Source: Bdellovibrionales bacterium | GTDB taxonomy: Bacteria; Bdellovibrionota; Bdellovibrionia; Bdellovibrionales; UBA1609 | Length of the DNA stretch: 58,626 nucleotides | Assembly (NCBI GenBank): GCA_028819545.1 | Contig: JAPPLG010000014.1 | Location: 1 to 58,626, forward strand | Reading direction: 5' to 3' | Shown: positions 32,888 to 40,532 of the stretch, one piece after another | Layout of the letters: every line of letters starts with the position of its first letter | Numbering within the stretch: the stretch's first letter is position 1 | Notes under the pieces: generated by a model | Told to the model about the DNA's origin: nothing | Database searches by the model: none | The model's input: only the letters and a program-made list of their open reading frames with translations | Position numbers and translations under genes: made by a program

Positions 32888-33586
32888 TTAAAGTGTTGTT
32901 TTTTGGTTTCTTTCACGGGCGAGCATGGGTGAGCGTTTGTGGTTATTTTTTTGTAGAGGCTGTAGCCGTTGAAGGGTGCGAAGGGCGATACTGTTTATTC
33001 TTGGATCTTTGTCTTCAAGTAAGGCAAAAAATAAGTCTTGGTCTTTGGGTTCTGAAAATTCGGAGAGAGTTTGTACGATGGTGTAGCGCACCCAAAGGCT
33101 TTTACCATTTTGAAAATTTTGTGGATCTCCCAACTGAGTCCATAAAACATCTTTGTATTGTGTAGCTCTTCTTCTTCGAATGAGTTCCACACTGGCGGTT
33201 CTAAGCATTAAAGCGGGGTGATTTAAAAATTGAGCGGCTTTTCTGACGGCTGATTCCGGTTGGATAATTTCCAGAGCAATAAGGCCTGCATTTTTTAAAA
33301 ACCAATCAGAGCTGTTGAGGGCTTGATCGATAAGTGGTTTTGTTTGTTGGGGATTCATGCGTGTCATGCTCATAAGGGCTTGCCATTTCATGGTGGGGGA
33401 GCTTTCTGGTATTTGAAAAATGTGTTTCAAATAGGCAAAGTAGTGAGGTCTTTTTTTGAAAAACTGGCTTCTGCGATTTACGGGTAATTCCAGGGCTTGT
33501 TTAAGGATGTTATATTGCCTTTTGGAAATTTTTAAAGCGTGAGCACTCAGCCCTATTAAAAGAGAGGTAAGAACAAGGTATTTCAT
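32888..33586 (-). CDS. Exported HEAT-repeat protein
   Basis: The 232-residue protein has a signal peptide (MKYLVLTSLLIGLSAHA). Helical repeats follow with the HEAT pattern (WFLKNAGLIALEIIQPESAV, MLRTASVELIRRR, LWVRYTIVQTLSE, RINSIALRTLQRL), spaced about 30 residues apart. Such solenoids are protein-binding scaffolds. The basic C-terminus is disordered. No partner is evident, and the gene stands alone between repeat-rich spacers. Confidence 0.65.
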   Translation of the reverse strand: MKYLVLTSLLIGLSAHALKISKRQYNILKQALELPVNRRSQFFKKRPHYFAYLKHIFQIPESSPTMKWQALMSMTRMNPQQTKPLIDQALNSSDWFLKNAGLIALEIIQPESAVRKAAQFLNHPALMLRTASVELIRRRRATQYKDVLWTQLGDPQNFQNGKSLWVRYTIVQTLSEFSEPKDQDLFFALLEDKDPRINSIALRTLQRLQPLQKNNHKRSPMLARERNQKTTL

Positions 33587-33728
33587 TTGTTTGATCTTAA
33601 AATAGAAAAAACCAAAAGGAATGCTTTAACAAAGGGTATTAGGACTTTTGTAGGAATAAGTTGTGTCCGCAACAACTCATCACTCCCACAAAAACAATTC
33701 ACCCCTGCAAAAAAACGTCATCCTGTAC

Positions 33729-33794
33729 ACATCAGTCATTCCGAACTACGAAGCAGTGTAGCTGCCAAGCGAAACTGTTGAGCGAACGCTTGCA
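33729..33794. repeat. REP half and hairpin module
   Basis: CAGTCATTCCGAACT at about 33732-33746 is one REP arm. It runs directly into a hairpin module at 33748-33794 with stem AGCAGT/ACTGTT, where one G-U type pair replaces a Watson-Crick pair. The composite is in the same arrangement as the copy inside gspH. Confidence 0.7.
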
Positions 33795-33940
33795 AAAAAT
33801 CCGAAAGCATAGTTATTCACCATGAAAACAGGAATCAGTCATGCATCCGGAATCTATCTTGTATGTACGACTGGATTTTGATTTTTATTCAATTATTCTT
33901 TAATAACTGTAGTCTTTGATTACAAAATTTTTATACTTTC

Positions 33941-33981
33941 TTTAATTCCAATATAATGCACCCAGTTGCCGGCGCCGGCAA
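33941..33981 (-). repeat. GC-rich palindrome with conserved flank, copy 2
   Basis: Reverse-strand copy of the unit at 14405-14445. The 19 bases CAGTTGCCGGCGCCGGCAA are identical to the first copy's complement, and the next 22 bases differ at few positions. The spacer 33587-34453 (about 870 bases) contains only this, the hairpin module at 33748 and the MITE-like element at 34021; I see no gene in it. Confidence 0.65.
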
Positions 33982-34020
33982 TATCATTACTACTTTTTCA
34001 TTTTGAAAGTAGAGATGGTT

Positions 34021-34132
34021 AAAATACTTTGTATAAGTAGCTCAAAGTTCAGACATGCGTTTTGCCACAGAGTGGGCCAGCCACTCTGTGCTCAAATCCG
34101 AACTCGTTTGAGCCTCTTATACAAAGTATTTT
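34021..34132. mobile_element. MITE-like palindromic element, copy B
   Basis: This 112-bp element has perfect outer inverted repeats AAAATACTTTGTATAAG / CTTATACAAAGTATTTT and subterminal CTCAAA/TTTGAG. The centre is the hairpin CACAGAGTGG-GCCAG-CCACTCTGTG (34066-34090). Copy D at 53569 is the same element in inverted orientation with a different loop. Confidence 0.8.
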
Positions 34133-34453
34133 ATATTGGCCTTTCTTGTAATAAATGCCATCACTGCGTGTACTCACCACCCCCGCGCTGGTAATAATTC
34201 AGTTACATATTGCAATAATAAAATAATTTTTTTATAAAAAAACTTGACCGGATTTTTGTATCTTTTAATTGGTCATATATTTATTTTCTCATATCTTTGA
34301 ATGTCTTTTTTTTACCTTCAACACTAACAATCGCTCTATAAGCCTTATTCCTCTAATAACAAGCCTTTCAAAATTCATTTATGCTATTGCTGAAATCTCG
34401 TTTTAAAAACCCGTGTTATATTGATGACCAATTTAAAAACAAAAGGAGATAAA

Positions 34454-35539
34454 ATGTTAAATATTGAAGTGCAAAATAAAAAACAATGTTTTCAAAGTAA
34501 AGAGATAAATATAGAAGAAAGATCTTGCCTGAAGCTTAAAAACCTAAGCAATCAAAAACTACTTTCTCAAACTAAACTTTTAGCTCAAAAAGAAAGAAAT
34601 ATAACTATTCAAGTTATTAGGCACCTATCTGAAATAGAATTTAGAAAACTTCACCTTAAAAGAGGTTTTTCCAGTTTATTTGATTACACAGTTAAAGAAC
34701 TGGGATATAGCGAGGGCTCTGCTTATCGTAGAATCAAAGCTATGAAATTATGTCGTGAAGTGCCAGAAACAACAGCCAAACTTGAAACAGGAAGTTTAAA
34801 CTTAACAACAGCTTCACAACTGCAAACCTTCTTTGAAAAACAAAATAAAAAGGTAATAAAAATCCAATCTGACTTAAATGTAAAACACATTAAGCATCAA
34901 ATAAATTTTGAAACACAAGCTCTGGAAAATAGAGTTTTGCCATCAACAACAACTGAATGTGGTGTTTCTCAATTAAAAGATAAAAGTCTTGGCCAATCAG
35001 AATTACAACGCAGTGATTCTTCGCCGCGAAGAATAGTTGCGTCATATTTGGACGATAAAAACCAAAAACTAAATTTATTAGAAAAGGTAGAAGGTAAATC
35101 CAGTCGTCAGACTGAGAGGCTTCTTTGTGAAGTGGACCCTGAAATCTCTATTCCAAAAGAGAAGCTTAGATTTATTGGAAACGGCAAAACGGAATTAAAA
35201 ATTATAATGGATGAAGGTTTAAAAAAGAAAAGAAAGTCTGGTCAGACTAATCAAACTATTCAAAAAGTTCAAACTAAAAATAATCAGCAATCAAAAATAA
35301 CAAGCACAGCTATTTCAAAACAATCCAGATATATTCCAGCTGAGATCAGACGTTTCATCTGGACTAGGGATCATGCAGAATGTAGTTATGTTTGTCCTGA
35401 AACCAGGAAAAAGTGTTCATCCAAACATTTACTGCAGATAGATCATATTCAACCTTATTCTTTAGGTGGAAGTTCCAAGCCGGATAATCTCAGACTGCTT
35501 TGCGCCGGTCATAATCAGTATAGAAATAACAATTTGTGA
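34454..35539 (+). CDS. HNH endonuclease with DUF222-like N-terminus
   Basis: The 361-residue protein starts at ATG 34454, with AAAAGGAG five bases upstream; the longer frame to 34421 is less likely. Residues about 20-140 are a helical domain (EIEFRKLHLKRGFSSLFDY, ELGYSEGSAYRRIKAMKL) typical of the DUF222-like partner of HNH nucleases. The middle is variable and basic. The C-terminal HNH has C-x-Y-x-C (ECSYVC), KHLLQIDHIQPYSLGGSSKP (His-Asp-His metal centre) and a closing CAGHNQYRNN. Such genes are often multi-copy, mobile or homing-like. It stands alone beside a MITE. Confidence 0.8.
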   Translation: MLNIEVQNKKQCFQSKEINIEERSCLKLKNLSNQKLLSQTKLLAQKERNITIQVIRHLSEIEFRKLHLKRGFSSLFDYTVKELGYSEGSAYRRIKAMKLCREVPETTAKLETGSLNLTTASQLQTFFEKQNKKVIKIQSDLNVKHIKHQINFETQALENRVLPSTTTECGVSQLKDKSLGQSELQRSDSSPRRIVASYLDDKNQKLNLLEKVEGKSSRQTERLLCEVDPEISIPKEKLRFIGNGKTELKIIMDEGLKKKRKSGQTNQTIQKVQTKNNQQSKITSTAISKQSRYIPAEIRRFIWTRDHAECSYVCPETRKKCSSKHLLQIDHIQPYSLGGSSKPDNLRLLCAGHNQYRNNNL

Positions 35540-35552
35540 TTGTATTTATTAG

Positions 35553-35580
35553 CTGGATCCTCGCCTGCGCGGGGATGATG
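35553..35580. repeat. REP copy after the HNH gene
   Basis: CTGGATCCTCGCCTGCGCGG then GGATGATG. REP family member 14 bases after the HNH stop codon. Part of the 35540-35730 spacer; nothing else seen there. Confidence 0.6.
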
Positions 35581-35730
35581 TTGTTCTGGTGTTCTATGTT
35601 TTTCAAATGTGTAACTTTTACACTGTTTTTCTATAAAACTTTAATATTTTTAAGTTTACAGGTATAACAATAGCTCAACAGATATCCAGGATCAATAACA
35701 GAGCTTATTCAGTAGTTACATAGGGGAATA

Positions 35731-37119
35731 ATGAGAAAAATTGGTTTTTTATTTTGTATTTTTGTGTCAATTGTTTGTTTTGGAGTTTTAGCTGAAGCAA
35801 ATTACTATGAAGTATTAGGAGTATCTCCAAATAGTTCTCAAGAAGAAATTAAAAGAGCCTATAGAACACTAGCTCAACAGTTTCACCCTGACAAATCAAC
35901 TCTTCCAGCAGATCAAGCGAATGCGGAAATGGCAAAAATTAATGAAGCCAATGGAGTATTGAAAGATCCAAAAACACGCAGACTGTACGATGGACGTTTA
36001 GAAAATAGAATACATACAGGACATAACTTTACGGGAGGGGGAGCAAATGACTCCAAAGACACACGGTTTGATTACAACAAATATTATGAAAATTTTAATG
36101 GATCTGTTGAAATATACACACTTGATTTACTCAAGAGACGTATGCTTGCAACATTGGCTGTTACGAGGGGAGGAAAAAAGGGAAGTCAAATTTTACTTAT
36201 GTTAGCGAGAGACCCCTCTCTTGCTATAAGAAGTTACGTTTTAGCATTTATTATGGATAGGGTAATACTTCGTGAATGGAATGATATAAATGTTCAAGAG
36301 ACTTTGGAAACTTTAGCATACGATTCTTCACAAATGTCACACCAGTTACACCGAGATATTTTGAAAGCTATCACAAACCTCAATACGGTTTCTGATTTTA
36401 GGGGTGTAAATGTTCAGGAAATTTTGAAAATTTTAGCAGTGAGCGCTCCACTCATTACCAGAGAAGATGTTTTGAAGACTGTGGTAGACATGGGAGGATT
36501 TTTTGACAGAACAAATATTCAGATGAACATTTTAAGTATTTTAGCGCTTGATCAGGATTTTGATTTGAGAAAAGAAGTTTTAAGGGAAACTATAAATTTG
36601 TTGGCTTCTATGAGAAATATGGAAACTATAAATTTATCGGATGTTTCTATGGGAAATACGATCATCCAAATTTTTACGAAGGATTCAAGTGTAGAGATTA
36701 GAACTTTGGTTCCATTTTATCTTTTTGATAAACTCACTATAATGAGTGAGAACGATAGATTCTCAATATTAAGTGGTATGGCATTAGACTCTCATCCAAA
36801 GGTGAGGATTAGTGTTATTCATAATGTGAGCCGTTTAACAATAGGCGATAGTATAGTTGAGAAAATTTTGAATTTATTTGTAAAAGATACAGATTGGAAA
36901 GTGATTCTTGAACTGTTAAAAGTTGCTGTCTATTCAGATACAAAAACAGCTCGAAGCATTACCTCTCAAGTTTTGAAAGATCATCCTGATGTAGAAATAA
37001 GAAACCAGGCTATTGAGTATATCAGGGCAAATCAAAACATTTCCGATGATCGTAGAAAATTATTGCTGAGAAGTTGTGAGTCAAAGTTCAAGAGATTTAA
37101 GAATTTATTTAAAAATTGA
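35731..37119 (+). CDS. Exported J-domain (DnaJ-like) protein with HEAT-like repeats
   Basis: The 462-residue protein begins with a clear signal peptide (MRKIGFLFCIFVSIVCFGVL, cleavage around AEA at 21-23). A complete J domain follows at once (about 25-92): NYYEVLGVSPNSSQEEIKRA, the HPD tripeptide at 52-54, and DPKTRRLYDGRL. The rest (about 120-455) is a helical solenoid of HEAT-like units (LDLLKRRMLATLAVTRG, VEIRTLVPFYLFDKLT, PKVRISVIHNVSRLT). No G/F-rich or zinc-finger region is present, so it is a class C J protein. Its cognate Hsp70 DnaK is cytoplasmic, so an exported J domain is unexpected. It may instead act at the membrane with its domain inside if the leader is uncleaved. Confidence 0.75.
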   Translation: MRKIGFLFCIFVSIVCFGVLAEANYYEVLGVSPNSSQEEIKRAYRTLAQQFHPDKSTLPADQANAEMAKINEANGVLKDPKTRRLYDGRLENRIHTGHNFTGGGANDSKDTRFDYNKYYENFNGSVEIYTLDLLKRRMLATLAVTRGGKKGSQILLMLARDPSLAIRSYVLAFIMDRVILREWNDINVQETLETLAYDSSQMSHQLHRDILKAITNLNTVSDFRGVNVQEILKILAVSAPLITREDVLKTVVDMGGFFDRTNIQMNILSILALDQDFDLRKEVLRETINLLASMRNMETINLSDVSMGNTIIQIFTKDSSVEIRTLVPFYLFDKLTIMSENDRFSILSGMALDSHPKVRISVIHNVSRLTIGDSIVEKILNLFVKDTDWKVILELLKVAVYSDTKTARSITSQVLKDHPDVEIRNQAIEYIRANQNISDDRRKLLLRSCESKFKRFKNLFKN

Positions 37120-37130
37120 TGTTTTTTAAT

Positions 37131-38048
37131 TCAGCAAGAAGGAAGAGCCGGTCTTTTTGCCTTATACCTATGACCGTTTTTATAGTGGTAAGAACAGTTC
37201 TTGGAACAGGTTTGATAAACCCTATCTTTATCCATACAAAGAGTGCACACTATACATTCTTTACGGCAGTGTTGGCATGAAATAGACTGATCTCCGGCCT
37301 GTCCGCAATGAGGACATAGTTTATATTTTCCAGACGGCTTTAACTTTTGATCCAAAGTCACCCTGTGATCAAACACAAATAAATTTCCTTTAAAGTGAGA
37401 GTTTGGAAATTCTTTTAGATAATTTAAAACTCCTCCTTTAAGTTGCTGTACTTGTTTAAAACCCTGACTTTTCATTTCATTTAAAGCTTTTTCACATCGG
37501 ATGCCCCCTGTACAATAAATCAAAACTTTTTTGTCTTTGGGAATCTTAGACTTTTTTAATTTTTCAGGGAAATTTTTAAACTGATCCAAGTTTAAATCCA
37601 GTGCTCCTTTAAACTTTCCAACCTGCACTTCATAATTATTTCGAATATCAAGAAGCACAGGGTTTTTGCTCAAAGCCATTTCCCACTCAACAGGATTCAG
37701 ATGTGTATTATCTGAAAAGGGAGACAGTTCTTCTTTGCCGGAGGCAACAAGTTCTTTTTTTATTTTAATTCTAAGCTTTTTAAAACCCCAGGAATGAGAT
37801 ATTTGCCATCGGGCCTGAATAGGAATCCCTGTCTCTTCGCGTAAAACCTGCAAATATCTCTTAAGATGACGTAAAGATCCTACTAACGTAGCATTGATAC
37901 CTTCCCCGGAAAGTAATATCAATCCTCGAAGGCCTATACCTTTGTTTTGGATTACGTCTTTTAAAGTATTGAGATGTTCCACAGGCAAAGGGTGGTAATG
38001 ATAAAAAGTGCAGACAGAAAGAGGTTTTTTAGTTAAGAGTGAGTTCAT
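37131..38048 (-). CDS. trhO: tRNA uridine(34) hydroxylase (rhodanese type)
   Basis: The 305-residue enzyme makes 5-hydroxyuridine at tRNA position 34. It has the N-terminal acylphosphatase-like domain (LILLSGEGINATLVGSLRHL) and a rhodanese domain with DIRNNYEVQVGKFKGAL. The active-site loop YCTGGIRCEKA carries the cysteine (about residue 179). A cysteine-rich C-terminal module (CPHCGQAG, CQHCRKECIVCTLC, TCSKNCSYHY) probably binds zinc. All are characteristic of TrhO/YceA. It is transcribed divergently from the ABC transporter genes. Confidence 0.9.
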   Translation of the reverse strand: MNSLLTKKPLSVCTFYHYHPLPVEHLNTLKDVIQNKGIGLRGLILLSGEGINATLVGSLRHLKRYLQVLREETGIPIQARWQISHSWGFKKLRIKIKKELVASGKEELSPFSDNTHLNPVEWEMALSKNPVLLDIRNNYEVQVGKFKGALDLNLDQFKNFPEKLKKSKIPKDKKVLIYCTGGIRCEKALNEMKSQGFKQVQQLKGGVLNYLKEFPNSHFKGNLFVFDHRVTLDQKLKPSGKYKLCPHCGQAGDQSISCQHCRKECIVCTLCMDKDRVYQTCSKNCSYHYKNGHRYKAKRPALPSC

Positions 38049-38090
38049 GGAAGGAATTGTACTGAAAACAAAAAAAAGAGCAATAAAAAG

Positions 38091-38981
38091 ATGGATGTAT
38101 TAAAGGTTTCCAATTTAGTGAAGAATTACGGCAGTTTTTGTGCTGTCAATGGCGTGTCTTTGAAGGTGCAAAAAGGAGAGATACTGGGTCTCCTTGGGCC
38201 CAATGGCGCCGGTAAAACTTCTTTAATTCATTCCATTGTCACTGTAGAGGATTTTCAAAAAGGCTCTATTGAAGTTTGCGGCTATAATTTAAAAAAAGAA
38301 ATCCGTTTGTGTAAATCAATGATAGGTTATATGCCTCAGGAGATTATCAATCACTCCTATTTTAATGTGGAAGAAGTGCTTTACTATCATTCCGGCTACT
38401 ACGGATGTTTTAATAATAAGGATTATATAGAGCATTTAATGAAAAAATTTGCTCTTTGGGAGCATAGAAAAAAACGTATTATACAATTAAGCGGAGGGAT
38501 GAGGAGGAGGCTTCTTTTGGCTAAATCCCTGGTGCATAATCCAGAACTCTTGTTACTGGACGAACCCACTTCAGGTGTGGATGTCAGTTTAAGAGACGAC
38601 ATATGGGAGTTTGTTCGAAGATTAAGAGATGAAGGGAAGGCTATTTTATTTACCACACATTACCTGGAGGAAGCAGAAAAGCTTTGTGACCGTGTGGCTA
38701 TTATCCATAAGGGAGAATTGGTTCGGCACAATAAAACAATCAGCCTGATCCAGGAGTTTACTCTTAGAAAACTGGGAGTTCAGTTAAAAACAAAAGTAAA
38801 TGTAGTTCATAAGTATTTAAAGTTAAATACTGAAAATTACTTGGAATTTCACATCCCTTTTTCTTTGGATATAGGCCGCCTGCTGGAAGAGGCGGGTTTG
38901 AGTTTATCTCAAATTCAGGATATTCAGATTCAGGAAGGCTCCCTGGAGGATGTGTTTAAAGATGTGCTGGATGGAGAATAA
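38091..38981 (+). CDS. ABC transporter ATP-binding protein (YadG/NodI-like)
   Basis: The 296-residue ATPase has Walker A GPNGAGKTSLIH (about 37-48), Q-loop YMPQE, the signature LSGGMRRRLLLAKSLVHNPE (about 136-155), Walker B LLLLDEPTSGVD and the H-loop TTHYLEEAE. The C-terminal extension is normal for export-type ABC-2 partners. The neighbouring permease starts four bases after it, so they form one exporter. The export substrate is unknown. Confidence 0.9.
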   Translation: MDVLKVSNLVKNYGSFCAVNGVSLKVQKGEILGLLGPNGAGKTSLIHSIVTVEDFQKGSIEVCGYNLKKEIRLCKSMIGYMPQEIINHSYFNVEEVLYYHSGYYGCFNNKDYIEHLMKKFALWEHRKKRIIQLSGGMRRRLLLAKSLVHNPELLLLDEPTSGVDVSLRDDIWEFVRRLRDEGKAILFTTHYLEEAEKLCDRVAIIHKGELVRHNKTISLIQEFTLRKLGVQLKTKVNVVHKYLKLNTENYLEFHIPFSLDIGRLLEEAGLSLSQIQDIQIQEGSLEDVFKDVLDGE

Positions 38982-38984
38982 ATC

Positions 38985-39803
38985 ATGCTAAACTCAACTC
39001 AACTTAAATCCATTCAAACACGTATCAAGTGGCTTCCTTTTATTGCTTTTTTCAGAAGGGAGATTCACCGTTTTTCAAAAGTGTTTATTCAAACCATTTT
39101 TATTCCTGTTATTAACTCTTCTATGTATTTAATTATCTTTGGAGTCAGTCTGGGCTCAAGGCTGGACTTGGAAGGTTTTTCTTATTTGGAGTTTATTATT
39201 CCCGGGCTGGTGATGATGAGTTGTTTATCTAATGCCTTTCAAAATAGTGCAAGCTCTATACTAAGTCTGAAATTTGCAGGGGATATTGTTGATGTGCGTG
39301 TGTCTCCTTTAACAATTCAACAGACCCTCTGGGCTTTAGCCTTTGGAGGGGTGTGCAGAGGTATTTTGGTTGGCGGTGTTGTTTTAGTTGTAGGGGAGCT
39401 GTTTCATTTTTATTATTTGGATCGATGGCTGATTCCTCATTCTATAGGCGGGCTTTTTGCTTTTTCTGTTTTGGCAGGCTTGGTTTTTAGCAAAATGGGA
39501 GTGGTGATTGCTCTCTGGGCTAAAACTTTTGATCATATTGGAGCTGTGGGAGGTCTGGTGATTACCCCTTTAACTTATCTTGGGGGAGTGTTTTTCTCAT
39601 TGGAGATGCTTAGCCCCTTTTGGCAGAAAGCTTCTTTGTTTAATCCTATTTTATATTTTATCAATGGAGTGAGATGGAGTTTAATTGGAATGTCTGATGT
39701 GACTGTTGTTGTTAGTTTAATAGTTTCAGGATTGGCTTTAGTTGTTTGTCATGTGGGAGGAGTTTTGATGATTAAGAACAGCCAGTATTATCGTCGTTGG
39801 TAA
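38985..39803 (+). CDS. ABC-2 type transporter permease (YadH-like)
   Basis: The 272-residue inner-membrane protein has about six transmembrane segments (around 32-55, 65-85, 115-140, 152-178, 185-205, 245-265). It carries the ABC-2 pattern LEFIIPGLVMMSCLSNAF (about 68-85) and PLTYLGGVFFSLEMLSPFW (about 196-214). Paired with the ATPase just upstream and followed 12 bases later by cmk. Confidence 0.88.
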   Translation: MLNSTQLKSIQTRIKWLPFIAFFRREIHRFSKVFIQTIFIPVINSSMYLIIFGVSLGSRLDLEGFSYLEFIIPGLVMMSCLSNAFQNSASSILSLKFAGDIVDVRVSPLTIQQTLWALAFGGVCRGILVGGVVLVVGELFHFYYLDRWLIPHSIGGLFAFSVLAGLVFSKMGVVIALWAKTFDHIGAVGGLVITPLTYLGGVFFSLEMLSPFWQKASLFNPILYFINGVRWSLIGMSDVTVVVSLIVSGLALVVCHVGGVLMIKNSQYYRRW

Positions 39804-39815
39804 GGGGCCGTATTT

Positions 39816-40472
39816 ATGCAGAATGCAGTGGTGACTGTAGATGGTCCGGTGGCTTCAGGTAAAACCGTTCTTTGTCAAAGACTTGTTCAAAGGCTTAATC
39901 AGTGGGATTGGCTTTCTACGGGAGTATTTTACCGTGGATTGGCTTATATGATTTTAGAATTGGGTTTAAAAGACTCTGAAAAAAAATGGCCTCAGATGAT
40001 TTCTGAAGAAAAATGGAAAGTGGAAAAAGAAAAACACCAAACCTCTTTTTGGTATGAAGGGGAAAATAAAACTCCTTTGATTTACAATGCCTCTATAGAT
40101 CAAATGGCTTCTCGTGTGGCTGAAAATATTCCTGTTCGCCAGGCTTTAATTTCCTGTCAGCGCGCTCACAAAAAAGAGGGTAGAGGTTTAATTGCAGAGG
40201 GGAGAGACTGCGGCACAGCTATTTTCCCTCAAGCCCCTTTGAAACTTTATTTAACAGCTCAGGATGAAGTTCGCGCTCAAAGAAGGGCTAAAGACAGAAA
40301 TGAACTTCCGGATCGTGTAATTTCGGCACAGAGAAAAAGGGATTATTCAGATTCTCAGAGGGCTTTTAATCCCTTAAGAAAACCTGAAGGTGCATGGATC
40401 ATTCATACAGATCAATATTCACTGGATGAAATGGAAGAAATGGTTTATAAAAAAGTGAAGAGTTTATTTTAA
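39816..40472 (+). CDS. cmk: Cytidylate kinase
   Basis: This 218-residue kinase phosphorylates CMP/dCMP to the diphosphates. It has the P-loop VDGPVASGKTVLCQRL (about 8-23), the YRGLAY region, GRDCGTAIFPQAPLKLYLTA (about 134-153; the family has GRDIGT.VFP), the AQRR lid and the RDYSDSQRAF-like segment. Length is typical. In many proteobacteria cmk precedes rpsA, and it does here. Confidence 0.92.
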   Translation: MQNAVVTVDGPVASGKTVLCQRLVQRLNQWDWLSTGVFYRGLAYMILELGLKDSEKKWPQMISEEKWKVEKEKHQTSFWYEGENKTPLIYNASIDQMASRVAENIPVRQALISCQRAHKKEGRGLIAEGRDCGTAIFPQAPLKLYLTAQDEVRAQRRAKDRNELPDRVISAQRKRDYSDSQRAFNPLRKPEGAWIIHTDQYSLDEMEEMVYKKVKSLF

Positions 40473-40532
40473 TTGACATTCTGTGCTTTTTCAGTGAGTG
40501 TTTGATTGTCGCTATAAAATTAAGAGGACGAA

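Noticed and set aside
40473-40478. TTGACA before rpsA as a promoter
   Set aside because: No -10 element stands at 16-18 bases; the nearest TATAAA is 34 bases away.
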